A DNA stretch of 64,000 nt, from assembly GCA_910585765.1 (NCBI GenBank), contig CAJUES010000001.1, positions 1 to 64,000 on the forward strand, read 5' to 3'. The notes below the pieces were generated by a model. It worked only from the letters and a program-made list of their open reading frames with translations. It did no database searches and was not told the DNA's origin. A program made the translations under genes and the position numbers. The stretch's first letter is position 1. Each line of letters opens with the position of its first letter. Shown piece after piece: positions 18,710-27,727 of the stretch. This stretch comes from an uncultured Lachnospiraceae bacterium. GTDB lineage: Bacteria > Bacillota > Clostridia > Lachnospirales > Lachnospiraceae.

Positions 18710-18765
18710 TTTTACCCTTTTTCCAGTTTTTTTACCCTTTACATGCTATCAGAAATCAATATAAT
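18710..18765 (+). promoter_or_regulatory. Promoter with upstream direct repeat, now driving a kinase remnant
   Basis: TTTTACCCTTT occurs at 18710-18720 and again at 18730-18740 (20-bp period). TTTACA at 18738 and TATAAT at 18760-18765 are spaced by 16 bases. The repeat looks like an activator site of the AraC/YesN kind (inference). Confidence 0.5.
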
Positions 18766-19366
18766 GATTAATAAATTCATGTTTTCAGACGATTTCAACC
18801 CTCATTTTCTATACAACACCCTCGATATGATCAACTGGATGGCACAGAAGAATGAGACGGACAACATTCGGAGCGTGGTGCAGTCGATGTCCGGCTTTTA
18901 CAGGCTGACGCTGAGCCGGGGACAGGATATTGTGCCGATCGGTGACGAGGTGCGGATGTGTGAGGCATATATAGAGATCCAGAAGCGCAGATACAGGGGA
19001 CGGATTCTGTATGAGGCAGATGTGGACAGGGAGATATTAGACTGCCTGATTCCCAAGATCACGCTGCAGCCTTTTCTGGAAAATGCGATCGTGCACGGTA
19101 TCCATGAAAAGGACGATGCGCGCGGCGTTGTCATTTTGAACGGCTGGATGGAAGATGGGCGGATTACGCTGAGCGTGACGGATGACGGGCGGGGCATTTC
19201 GATGGATGACAGGAAGAAATCCACAGCGGGGAGTCATTACGGGATGAAGAATATCGAAAAACGGCTGTCGCTGTACTACGGGGAGGAGATTCCGATACAG
19301 ATCGAGAGTTCTCCTGGCATGGGAACATGCGTTATCATCAGTGTTCCGGTTCGGAGAGTCGGGTGA
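18764..19366 (+). pseudogene. 5'-truncated YesM-type sensor histidine kinase
   Basis: The open frame begins almost at the conserved His box FNPHFLYNTLDMINWMAQ. The sensor, membrane helices and HAMP domain that should precede it are missing. The catalytic domain is otherwise intact: QPFLENAIVHGI (N box), VTDDGRGI (G1), HYGMKNIEKRL and GMGTCVIISVP. Intact YesM/LytS-type kinases are 550-600 residues; about 200 remain. The frame has no ribosome site and its apparent start lies inside a promoter, which points to a deletion that joined a promoter region to the kinase 3' end. Its original task was probably to control the sugar-uptake genes that follow. Confidence 0.75.
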
Positions 19367-19398
19367 TCCTGACATATTTTAGAAAGGAAAGATGGTTT

Positions 19399-20973
19399 GT
19401 GGGAAAGCGTGATGTGCGTCTGGCGTTCGGTGTACTCCTGCTCGCAATGATGCTGACAGGATGCCGGAAAACAGATCCTGTGCAGGAGATACAGGAATCT
19501 GCGGCGGTGGAGAACCTGCGCGTGATCGTCATGGGCAATGAGCCCCGGGACGGGATGAAGGAACTGTACGGGGCACTCGATGCACTGACGGTTCCCGAGT
19601 TGAACTGTCGTGTGCGCTTTACCTTTGTGCCGTGGGGAAATGAGCGCAAACAGCTCAATATCGCAGTGGCGTCCGGCGAGTATGATATTATTCCGGGAGG
19701 CGTCTTCTCGGATTATCAGATTCAGATATCAAGAAATGCGTTCTTAAATCTGAAAGATTACCTGTACCTGGTTCCTGATCTGGTGGAACACTACAATTGC
19801 TATTCCGACGGCTATCTGGAACGGTGGGAGTCGGATGGAGGGCTGTACGGCATTCCGCAGTTTGGCGCCGAAGAGCTGCAGTATGACAATGAGGGATTTT
19901 TCTATCGGGAGGATCTGCGCCTGCGGTGAGGATGCCCGGAGATTGACAGCCTGGAGACGATGGAGCAGTATCTGTATGCCGCCAAGGAGGATCCGCAGTT
20001 TCAGGATGAGGCGCTGATCACCGATAACCGAATCTGGCAGTCACTGTGGATCCTGCTGGCGGGAGACCGATATTGGGAGGTCAGCAGCATGCAGGAGACG
20101 CCGTTTGTGGTGGTTCCGGCAGACGATCCGTCTGTTGTGCTGAACCGTCTGGAGACGCCGGAATTTCAGGAAGTTCTCGAGTATCTCAAAAAATGGAAGC
20201 AGGATGGGATATTGGAGGCGGACATGCTCGCACTGTCGGACAATGAGGGTGAGCGCGGTCTGGAACTGATGCTGGCGGAGCGTAAGCCCTGTGAGACGAA
20301 TGTGCCGATCTGGTCGGTGTCCGCATCCTACATACAAAGTCTGGCGACGGCGCACCCCGAATGGACGTATGGCTTTTTTCTGTATCTCTCGGCGAATCAG
20401 AACTTTTACAGAAATGAGACGGCAGTGGGAAGCGCGCTGTATGTATCCTCCCGGACAAAGTACCCGGAGACGGCAGTGAGGCTGCTGGAAAAGATCCACA
20501 CGGACCAGCGGTATTATGATCTGTTTCTGTACGGTGTGGACGGGATCCACTACCATAATATCGACGGGGCTGTCAGCTATCAAGGGATCTCACCAGCGAA
20601 CAAATACGGAATGACTGTAGCAAATGACAGTTTGCTTGGCAGAAGGTATCTGGAAGCGGACGACCGGTGGGAGGAAGTCCGGGAACAGATAGACGTGTGG
20701 AGAGAGGAGGTAGCTGCCAGGGCGAAGCGGAATCCGCTGGACGATTACGAGTTTGCGGCAGGCGGGCTTGAGCGGGAGCTTCATCGGCTTGAGACAGCCA
20801 GACTGCAGGATTTCCAGCCGTTGGTTTGCGGCTACTATGACGGTCCAAAGGATCTGGAGGACGCAGTCCGGCAGCTGGAGGAGGCGGGGCTGGTGAACTA
20901 TATGGAGGAGATAGAGCGGCAGCTGACAGTGTATTACGGCAGCAGAGAAAACGATGACAGATCGATGCAATGA
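19399..20973 (+). pseudogene. Sugar ABC solute-binding lipoprotein with in-frame TGA
   Basis: Start GTG 19399 (AAAGGAA upstream) gives a signal peptide with lipobox L-T-G-C. The frame runs to a TGA at 19927-19929 after YREDLRLR, then continues in the same frame with GCPEIDSLETMEQYL to 20973. Related binding proteins have an uninterrupted REDLRxKYGC-like stretch here, so a Tyr-type codon probably became TGA. The full protein would be about 524 residues, normal for LipO-type oligosaccharide-binding lipoproteins. No selenocysteine element is apparent. The gene sits between the truncated kinase and the fused permease gene, in a decaying uptake locus. Confidence 0.8.
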
Positions 20974-20988
20974 AATAAAGCGTACCAG

Positions 20989-21020
20989 AGCGTGTAGCAA
21001 TCAGGCTATGCGCTTTTTTT
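20989..21020 (+). terminator. Rho-independent terminator
   Basis: AGCG-TG-TAGC, loop AATCAG, GCTA-TG-CGCT, then seven T. The two central TG/TG steps can form wobble pairs. It ends the broken binding-protein gene. Confidence 0.75.
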
Positions 21021-21070
21021 ATGCACACGGGCACCCCGGGGAAGCATGTCATTCCCCTGCTCGATTGTAC
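21021..21070 (+). repeat. Dispersed hairpin element, copy A (short form)
   Basis: Starts directly after the terminator T run with ATGCACACGGGCACCCCG, continues GGGGAAGCATGTCATTCCCC and ends TGCTCGATTGTAC. Compared with copies B and C it lacks the internal GTCAGC/GCTGAC hairpin, but GGGGAA/TTCCCC still pairs. Confidence 0.75.
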
Positions 21071-21208
21071 AGAAACGATGCCGGATTCCTAAATTACCCT
21101 GTTTCAAGTTTTTTTCATATATTTTTCATGATTCGTACATTTTAAAATAAAATACAGGAGCGCACAGAAAGACTCCGGGAGGCTATATTCGGAAAAGGAG
21201 GGGGAAAC

Positions 21209-23362
21209 ATGAAGGGCAGACCCAAAAAGAACGTCAGAATGACCTTCACGGAAGGGGTTCACGAGTTGTGGAAGAACAAGATGCTCTATCTCATGACGGT
21301 GCCGACCATCATATGGGTGATCATTTTCTGTTATGTGCCAATGTACGGCGTGCTGATCGCATTCAAGAAGTTCAGCTACAAGGAAGGCATCTGGGGAAGT
21401 CCGTGGGTAGGGCTGAAAAATTTTGAGTTTTTGTTTCATTACAAGGGCGTAGGGCAGATCTTTTTCAATACGATCTTCTTAAACCTGCTGTTTATCGCGA
21501 CGGGAACGATCTGTTCTATCGGGCTCGCACTGGTCTTTGTTGAGATCAAAAACAAGATCTACAACAAGGTGGTGCAGACGATCGCGATCTTTCCGCACTT
21601 TGTGTCATGGACGGTCGTGGCGATGTTTCTGAGCGGTATCATCGGGGGAAGCGGTACGCTGACGCAGTGGATCCTGTCGCACGGCGGGGAAGATCCGCAG
21701 TTTTACAGCGCCGCGGGCTGGTGGCCGCTGATACTGGTGCTGCTCAAGATCTGGCAGGGAGCCGGTTACGGCACGATCGTGTATGTGGCTGCAGAGACAG
21801 ATTCGGATTCGGCTGCAAATGCCGACACTGCAGCAGCGCCTGTGGAGATGGAGGACACAACGATCAGTATCCGTGTGATGAACGAGTTCAAGAATCTGGA
21901 TAAGGTGGTTGCAAAGTACGAGGAGATGACAAAGGACGATCCCGTTATGAGCAGGATCCATCTGGATTTCCAGTGGGTGGCAGGTGGAGATTACAAGGAT
22001 AAGCTCACCATGTCCCTGGCGGCACAGGAGGATTTCGATCTGATGTTCTGTGGTGCATGGCACGGATTGAATACCTTTGCGCAGCAGGCAAATTTTGCGG
22101 ATCTGTCTGCCTACTTTAATAATGATGATTTTCCTGGCCTGAAAGCTGCATTTTCGGAGAACTTTGTCGATGCGATGACATCCTACATACGGCAGGAGGA
22201 CGGTTCTTATAAGAAGGGGATCTACGGTATCAATCTGGCTTCCTTCTATGAGGACAGCCGCGGATTTATGTATCGCGAGGACCTGCGCCAGAAATACAAC
22301 TGCGATCCGATCACAGACAGGGACAGCCTGTTCGCGTACATGGAGACAGTCACTGCCAATGAGCCGGACATGATCGGTGCGAGCGTATGGAACCTGTTCT
22401 ACATGGATACCCCTGTCTATTCCGGCAAGCACGACGGCGTGTACAGCCAGGACAGCACCAATATCTTTGGCGACCAGACACGTGTCTTTGTGGGACTCAG
22501 CGAGGACGGAAAGACTGTATTGAATGCGGTTGTGCCGGGGGATGCGCAGGAAGAGTGGGATAAGATGCCGGAAGGCTACCAGTATGATTTTATCACGGAA
22601 TATGCAGTGAAGCGCACCGAGTGGAATCCGTACCTGAATCCAAACCGCGGCGGCACAGATACGGTCGAGAAGGAGGCGGCGATCGCATACTGCCCGCTGT
22701 CTGAGTTTGAGAGCAAGGTGAAGGAGGCCCAGGAGCGCATTCCGGGTTCTGAGTATGGGTATTATGTGTATGAGGATGCGCAGCGCAGCAAGGAAAAGGG
22801 CGCGGTCATCTGCGATATGGTGACGAACAACTGGCTGGTTGTTCCGGAGTGGTCAGACAAAGTGGATGCTGTGATGTATTTCCTTGACTGGATGTTTGGC
22901 ACGCAGGAGACGCACGACCTGTTCCAGTACGGGATCGAGGGCGAGGACTGGGAGTCTGTCGGTGAGGAGGGCTACAAGCAGCTTGATATCTCCGAGGATT
23001 TAAAATATACCATGCCAAATTACTCTTTCACATTAAACCCGACGTATATCCGATACAGCGAGTTTGTGCTCGACAACGCAGAACTGAAAGCGGATTTCGA
23101 CTATATTTACGACAAGGCGACCTACAGGCTCAGTCCGCTGGCAGGGTTCTCGTTTGACGCGGCAAATGTGGAGACAGAGGTTGCCAATATCTCAGCGCTG
23201 TCGAATGAGCTGCAGCTCAATATTTCCCTGTACGAGGCGGACGAGGCAGAGGAGAAGCTGGCGACATGGCACGCCGATGCGACAGATGTAGGGCTGGAGA
23301 CGGTTCGTCAGGAGCTCATCACACAGCTGCAGGCATTTCTGGACGCGAAGAACGCACAGTAA
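21209..23362 (+). CDS. LplB-type permease fused in frame to a sugar-binding protein
   Basis: 717 residues in two unrelated parts. Residues 1-195 are the N-terminal two thirds of an LplB-type ABC sugar permease (MTVPTIIWVIIFCYVPMYG, later GYGTIVYVAA), cut off where the EAA loop that contacts the ATPase should begin. From about residue 196 the protein is a DUF3502-like oligosaccharide-binding protein without its signal peptide and lipobox, full to its normal end. The junction lies near 21785-21800. A deletion that removed the permease end, the usual second permease and the binding-protein start explains it. The product probably cannot transport, but could display a binding domain on the membrane. 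A GAAAAGGAGGGGG site precedes the ATG. Confidence 0.85.
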   Translation: MKGRPKKNVRMTFTEGVHELWKNKMLYLMTVPTIIWVIIFCYVPMYGVLIAFKKFSYKEGIWGSPWVGLKNFEFLFHYKGVGQIFFNTIFLNLLFIATGTICSIGLALVFVEIKNKIYNKVVQTIAIFPHFVSWTVVAMFLSGIIGGSGTLTQWILSHGGEDPQFYSAAGWWPLILVLLKIWQGAGYGTIVYVAAETDSDSAANADTAAAPVEMEDTTISIRVMNEFKNLDKVVAKYEEMTKDDPVMSRIHLDFQWVAGGDYKDKLTMSLAAQEDFDLMFCGAWHGLNTFAQQANFADLSAYFNNDDFPGLKAAFSENFVDAMTSYIRQEDGSYKKGIYGINLASFYEDSRGFMYREDLRQKYNCDPITDRDSLFAYMETVTANEPDMIGASVWNLFYMDTPVYSGKHDGVYSQDSTNIFGDQTRVFVGLSEDGKTVLNAVVPGDAQEEWDKMPEGYQYDFITEYAVKRTEWNPYLNPNRGGTDTVEKEAAIAYCPLSEFESKVKEAQERIPGSEYGYYVYEDAQRSKEKGAVICDMVTNNWLVVPEWSDKVDAVMYFLDWMFGTQETHDLFQYGIEGEDWESVGEEGYKQLDISEDLKYTMPNYSFTLNPTYIRYSEFVLDNAELKADFDYIYDKATYRLSPLAGFSFDAANVETEVANISALSNELQLNISLYEADEAEEKLATWHADATDVGLETVRQELITQLQAFLDAKNAQ

Positions 23363-23385
23363 GTAAGGCGTGATATATCGTTTAG

Positions 23386-23416
23386 CGGCGGTGGGGATTC
23401 CCGCCGCCGTTTGTTC
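23386..23416 (+). terminator. Terminator after the fusion gene
   Basis: A 10-bp GC-rich stem (CGGCGGTGGG against CCCGCCGCCG, one T-G pair) with loop GATT, followed by TTTGTTC. It is followed 47 bases later by yesL. Confidence 0.65.
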
Positions 23417-23463
23417 ACACAGGCATCAAAAGGGAGTGCCCGCCGAAGCGGGAGAGGAGTGTT

Positions 23464-24105
23464 ATGGGGAATTTGTTTGGTATCAGCAGTCCGTTCGCGT
23501 CGGCAATAAACAAGCTGGTGCAGATGATCTGGGCCAGGATTTTGTGGTTTGTCTGCAGTATTCCTGTCGTGACAGCCGGAGCGGCGACGACAGCTTTGTA
23601 CGAAGTACTGCTGAAAATGGAAAAGGATCAGGAGGGGTATGTCGGTGTATCCTTTCTGCGCGCATTCCGGGATAATATAAAGAGTGCAACGCTCGTCTGG
23701 ATCCTGCTGCTTGCGGCAAAGGTCGTTTTTGGGGTGAATCTGTTTTATTATGCAGTGTTTGGCAGCAGTCAGTTTGCGGTGCAGCGCGTGGTCTTTGCAG
23801 TGCTCTGGCTGCTGACAGTGACGCTGGCAGGCTATGTGTTTCCGGTGCTGGCGCGCTTTGAGAACACCACGGCGGGAACCTTGCGCATGGCGGCAGTACT
23901 CGCCGTGCGCAATCCGGGTTGGACAGCCGTGATCCTGTCCGTGCAGCTTTTGACGGCCGCTGTGTGCTGGTTTTTCCTGTATTTTCCGCTCTTGTTCATC
24001 ATGGGTATCACAGGATATTTTCAGGCCGTGATCTTTAATCATATTTTTGATAAACTGATCGCGGAGAGGAAGATCACGGAAACGAACCGGAGGCATGGGG
24101 AATGA
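23464..24105 (+). CDS. YesL-like DUF624 membrane protein
   Basis: 213 residues with about five membrane helices. The N-terminal FGISSPFASAINKLVQMIW and the early PVVTAGAATTALYEV segment match DUF624/YesL, which usually sits inside rhamnogalacturonan and other plant-glycan uptake operons. The molecular role is unknown. A GAGGAG site lies upstream. Its stop overlaps the next ATG as ATGA, so the GH28-like frame below is read by coupling. It appears intact, unlike its neighbours. Confidence 0.8.
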   Translation: MGNLFGISSPFASAINKLVQMIWARILWFVCSIPVVTAGAATTALYEVLLKMEKDQEGYVGVSFLRAFRDNIKSATLVWILLLAAKVVFGVNLFYYAVFGSSQFAVQRVVFAVLWLLTVTLAGYVFPVLARFENTTAGTLRMAAVLAVRNPGWTAVILSVQLLTAAVCWFFLYFPLLFIMGITGYFQAVIFNHIFDKLIAERKITETNRRHGE

Positions 24106-24908
24106 TCGAACTGGCAAACTTTGAACGTTTTGGCGGTGTGAACGGGCTGCGCCTGAGCCACAGCTGCAATGTGACGGTGGAGAACCTGATGTTTGTCAAT
24201 CCGCCCCATTATACCATCTATTTGGGGGACAGTGAGGATGTGACGATCCGGAATGTGAAATCCTTCAGCTGCGAGGGATGGAGCGATGGGATCGATATGA
24301 TGAGTTGCCGGAATGTCCTTGTGGACGGCGGTTTTCTGCGCACTTCGGACGATTGTATTGCCATTTATGCAAGCCGCTGGGACAATCGCGGCGACAGCAG
24401 GAACATTACGGTCAGAAATTTGAGTGTGTGGGCGGATGTGGCGCACCCTCTGATGATCGGCACACACGGTGCACACGAGGAGGAGGGGGATGTGATCGAG
24501 GATATCCTTTTTGAGAATATCGACATTCTGGAGCATCACGAATATCAGGCAGGCTATCTCGGAGCGATGGCGATCAATGCCGGAGACAAAAATGTTGTGC
24601 GCAATGTGACGTACCGCAATATCAGGATCGAGCCGTTTGCTCATGGGAAAGTGCTGGATTTCCAGGTCAAATGGAATAAGGATTACAACCCGGCACCGGG
24701 CAGACTGATCTCGGACATACGGCTGGAGCAGATTCATGTGATGTCCGGGCGGGGGGAAGAGCCCTCCTGCATCTGCGGTCATGACGAGCAGAATCATGTG
24801 GAAAAGATAGAGATCAGATCTTTTTTCCGTGACGGTGTGCGCGCAGAGAGCCTTGCGCAGGCAAATATCGTGGTGGGCATGTATGCGAAGGCGGTGGTGC
24901 TATCGTGA
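24102..24908 (+). CDS. GH28-like beta-helix protein, 5'-truncated
   Basis: 268 residues of right-handed parallel beta-helix. The GH28 active-site string is present: SDGID at 61-65, DD at 83-84 in TSDDCIAI, GTHG at 120-123, and QVK near 215 in place of R-I-K. The N-terminal 150-200 residues of ordinary polygalacturonase-type enzymes, including any signal peptide, are absent, so it is probably a relic. Yet it has a GGAGG site eight bases before the ATG and overlaps yesL as ATGA, so it may still be translated. If active, it would act on unsaturated or short galacturonides in the cytoplasm, which fits the uronate dehydrogenase upstream. Confidence 0.6.
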   Translation: MIELANFERFGGVNGLRLSHSCNVTVENLMFVNPPHYTIYLGDSEDVTIRNVKSFSCEGWSDGIDMMSCRNVLVDGGFLRTSDDCIAIYASRWDNRGDSRNITVRNLSVWADVAHPLMIGTHGAHEEEGDVIEDILFENIDILEHHEYQAGYLGAMAINAGDKNVVRNVTYRNIRIEPFAHGKVLDFQVKWNKDYNPAPGRLISDIRLEQIHVMSGRGEEPSCICGHDEQNHVEKIEIRSFFRDGVRAESLAQANIVVGMYAKAVVLS

Positions 24909-24990
24909 GACGGACTGTCACATGACAGGCCGGGCATAAGACATGAAAAGTGATCGACGGCGGACTCCGTGAAGGGGGACGTGTTATACT

Positions 24991-25019
24991 GGGGGAGCAG
25001 GAGATTTTCCTGCTCCCCC
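24991..25019 (+). terminator. Strong hairpin after GH28-like gene
   Basis: GGGGGAGCAGGA, loop GATTT, TCCTGCTCCCCC: a 12-bp perfect stem with no T tract after it. It lies between converging genes and directly precedes copy D of the dispersed element. Confidence 0.6.
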
Positions 25020-25023
25020 GCAT

Positions 25024-25094
25024 ATGCGCAGCCCCGGGCAGAGGAACTAAGCCGCAAGGCGGCGCAGTGGAGAAGGTCGTTCCCCTGCCCGATT
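25024..25094 (+). repeat. Dispersed hairpin element, copy D (long form)
   Basis: Begins ATGCGCAGCCCCGG and ends CCCTGCCCGATT. The arms CGGGCAG-A-GGAAC and GTTCC-C-CTGCCCG pair over 12 positions around an inner GCCGC/GCGGC-type hairpin. It ends exactly at the stop codon of the converging zinc-ribbon gene. Confidence 0.7.
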
Positions 25095-25534
25095 CACGGT
25101 GTGTCGGAGTCCTCGCCGGGATAATAGATGACACTGTCGGGAGGGATCACGATATTCTCCACATAGGGCGCCGCCTCCGGCGTAGGCACGGCAGTCCCGC
25201 AGCTGGGGCAGAAAGTGTTCTCCAGGGCGACTTCGATGCCGCAGCCGGGGCACTGTTTTGCGCCCTTTGCCGTGATGATCGCGGAATTGAGCCGCGCGAC
25301 CTCGGCGTAGGCATTCGTCACCGCGGTGTATTTTTCCGTGAGTTCGTCGTCCGGGAATGTTTCCCGCTTGTCGTAGACCACCTTTCCGATCTCGAGACAG
25401 AGCTTGTCGATGATCTCCTCCTGGGTGCTGATCTGGCTGTTGAGGTTTGAGATCTCGGCGAGCTCTTTTGCCTTCCTTGCGACATCTTTGCTTTTGTTGG
25501 AAATCGTAGAACCAAATCTGCTCAATAAATCCAT
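25094..25534 (-). CDS. Coiled-coil protein with C-terminal zinc ribbon
   Basis: 146 residues. A charged helical N-terminus (about 15-95) is followed by a zinc ribbon CPGCG, 12 residues, CPSCG near 95-112, then an acidic Pro-rich tail. Small cytoplasmic proteins of this type are common in Clostridia and have no assigned function. The ribosome site AAAAGGAGAC is close to the ATG. It stands alone, converging on the GH28-like gene and diverging from the DUF4422 gene. Confidence 0.75.
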   Translation of the reverse strand: MDLLSRFGSTISNKSKDVARKAKELAEISNLNSQISTQEEIIDKLCLEIGKVVYDKRETFPDDELTEKYTAVTNAYAEVARLNSAIITAKGAKQCPGCGIEVALENTFCPSCGTAVPTPEAAPYVENIVIPPDSVIYYPGEDSDTP

Positions 25535-25679
25535 AATGTCTCCTTTTTTTCGAAATTCTTTATTTTGTCTTTTTCATTGTATTAAACCCATTATGATTAT
25601 ATAATAAAATATGACGCTGCATGACAAAACAGACGTGCAGTGCAGAAAATGTGAGTTTTTTGAATAGGAGACGACGATC

Positions 25680-26864
25680 ATGTCAGTTAAGATCTTTGCA
25701 ATGACACATAAAAAATTTGATGTTCCCGGCGATGCCATGTACATACCGCTCCATGTCGGACATAAAAATGCGACGGAGGACTTCGGGTATCCGGGAGATG
25801 ATACCGGCGACAACATATCGGACCTGAACTGCTACTACGCGGAGCTTTCCGGTGTCTACTGGGTGTGGAAAAATTATAGGGACGCGGACTGCGTGGGGGT
25901 ATGCCACTACAGGCGGTTTCTCACGAGCGAGGAGGGCTATGTCTTCTCGGAGGCGGCGTACGAGCGCATTCTGGCGGATCATGACATTGTCACGACAAAG
26001 CAGCTCGAGCTACCGGGTTCCTACAGGGAAGGATTTGGCGCGCACCACAAGGTGGACACGCTCGACGAGACAGGGCGCATCATCGGGGAGCTCTACCCCG
26101 AATATCATGACACGTTTGTCAGGCTGGTGCATCAGAACAGAACGTATTTTGGCAATATCATGGTGGCAAAAAAGGGAGTGTACGACGCGTACTGCGAATG
26201 GCTCTTTGCGATCTTTTTCGAGCTGCAGAAACGCATCGACCTCACCTTTGAGGACGCTTATCACATGCGGGTGTTCGGATTTATCTCCGAATTCCTGCTG
26301 TACGTGTGGGTGACGGCAAACCATCTGCGCGCATTCGAGTGCAGGGTCGCGGTGATCGGGGAAAAGAAGGAGACGAACGAAGTCATGACCCGGATGACAG
26401 AATTTTTCCGGGAGCGGGATGCAGCGGGGGCAAAGGCATACTTTGAAGCGGTTTTGCAGGAGCGGCCGGACATCCTGATGGAGGCGTCAGACATCAACGG
26501 GGAGTGCAAGCTCTGCCTGCAGGCGGTGTCGACGGCAAATCTGGAACTGGCGGAGTACGGGGAATGTTTCCTGAGCCGGATCAACGGCTACCCGGAGATC
26601 ATCAGCCATTTCAGAAGCCTGAACAGTTTTGCCGCCGGGGCGGTGAGGGCGGTGCTGACAGAGCAGGAGGCGCGGCGGCAGACAGCAAAGACCGAGTATG
26701 TCAGAACGATAGAAGGAAAAATCATCCGTCAGACAGACGGCAGTCTGCCGTCGTGGACGTCAGAGCTTGCGCTGCGGGCGGCGATACGCCTCTTTGCGCA
26801 GAATCAGGATATTGCGGACAGGGCGTACCGGCACAGCATGAAATGTCAAAATTCACACTTGTAA
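25680..26864 (+). CDS. DUF4422 protein, probable glycosyltransferase
   Basis: 394 residues. Residues 1-230 match the DUF4422 pattern: KIFAMTHKKFDVP, then ISDLNCYYAELSGVYWVWKN, VGVCHYRRFL, and later FGNIMVAKKGVYDAYCEWLF with FISEFLLYVW. This domain is found in capsule and exopolysaccharide gene clusters and is treated as a GT-A-like transferase. The C-terminal 150 residues are helical and lack a known motif. Here it is not inside a capsule cluster. A TAGGAGACG ribosome site is present. Confidence 0.75.
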   Translation: MSVKIFAMTHKKFDVPGDAMYIPLHVGHKNATEDFGYPGDDTGDNISDLNCYYAELSGVYWVWKNYRDADCVGVCHYRRFLTSEEGYVFSEAAYERILADHDIVTTKQLELPGSYREGFGAHHKVDTLDETGRIIGELYPEYHDTFVRLVHQNRTYFGNIMVAKKGVYDAYCEWLFAIFFELQKRIDLTFEDAYHMRVFGFISEFLLYVWVTANHLRAFECRVAVIGEKKETNEVMTRMTEFFRERDAAGAKAYFEAVLQERPDILMEASDINGECKLCLQAVSTANLELAEYGECFLSRINGYPEIISHFRSLNSFAAGAVRAVLTEQEARRQTAKTEYVRTIEGKIIRQTDGSLPSWTSELALRAAIRLFAQNQDIADRAYRHSMKCQNSHL

Positions 26865-26936
26865 TAAATGTTGTTTTAGCATAAAATAATGAGTGGATAT
26901 GCATAGAGGGGCTCGGAGAAGGAGTATGTGATATCC

Positions 26937-27677
26937 ATGATACAAAACAAAACAGAGAAGAAAAAAGAAAACACAAAAGAGAATACGGCAAAAAAACAGC
27001 ATAAAAAGCTCGTATGTGCGCTGTTCATAGCTGCATGTGCGCTGTTCGAGCCGGTGCTGCTATGCGGCTGCGCGTCGGCGCGGGATGAGGTCGTGATGGC
27101 GCTCGGCAGCGGGGGGTCCGCCGTGCAGGATCCGCCGGGAGATGAAGCGGCGGGTGCAGATATGACAGAAGTGTCATTTTCTGCCGGGGAGATCTCCCCG
27201 GCAGACGGGGATGCAGAGCCGCAGGTGTACGTCTATGTGTGCGGGGCGGTCGAACTTCCCGGCGTGTACAGTCTGCGGCAGGGAAGCCGTCTGTACGAGG
27301 CGGTGGAGCTTGCGGGCGGACTGACGGCGGACGCCGACGAGAACTGCCTCAATATGGCAAGGCAGATCGCGGACGGGGAGCAGGTTGTGATCCTGACGCA
27401 GGAGGAGGCGTCGGCGCTCAGGGAAGCAGGGGCGTATGCCTATCCGCCGGGAGATGCCGCGCAGGGCGTGTCTGCACAGGATCCCGGTCTGGTCAACATC
27501 AACACTGCCACCGTCACAGAACTGACAACCGTGTCAGGTATCGGCGCGAGCAGGGCACAGGCGATCGTCGACTACAGGGAGCGGAACGGCAGCTTTGGCA
27601 GTATCGACGATATCAAGAAGGTGGATGGCATCAAGGACGGGCTTTTTTCAAAGATAAAAGACAAGATAACGATATAG
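26937..27677 (+). CDS. comEA: ComEA-like DNA-binding protein
   Basis: 246 residues from ATG 26937 (AAGGAG 12 bases upstream; a GTG nine bases earlier is too close to that site). A Lys-rich cytoplasmic stretch and one membrane helix (about 25-45) are followed by an SLBB domain (VYVCGAVELPGVY, near 100) and a C-terminal helix-hairpin-helix pair (LVNINTATVTELTTVSGIG, then YRERNGSFGSIDDIKKVDGI). ComEA binds incoming DNA outside the membrane and passes it to ComEC, which is encoded at 30957 in the same direction, separated by a two-component system and a GerMN lipoprotein. Confidence 0.85.
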   Translation: MIQNKTEKKKENTKENTAKKQHKKLVCALFIAACALFEPVLLCGCASARDEVVMALGSGGSAVQDPPGDEAAGADMTEVSFSAGEISPADGDAEPQVYVYVCGAVELPGVYSLRQGSRLYEAVELAGGLTADADENCLNMARQIADGEQVVILTQEEASALREAGAYAYPPGDAAQGVSAQDPGLVNINTATVTELTTVSGIGASRAQAIVDYRERNGSFGSIDDIKKVDGIKDGLFSKIKDKITI

Positions 27678-27727
27678 ATTCAAATAAAATATGGAAGAAC
27701 CATATGTGAGTTGGGAGATCAGGAGTA

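Noticed and set aside
19927..19929. TGA as selenocysteine or programmed readthrough
   Set aside because: No selenoprotein family matches, no hairpin just downstream was evident, and neighbouring genes in the locus are also broken.
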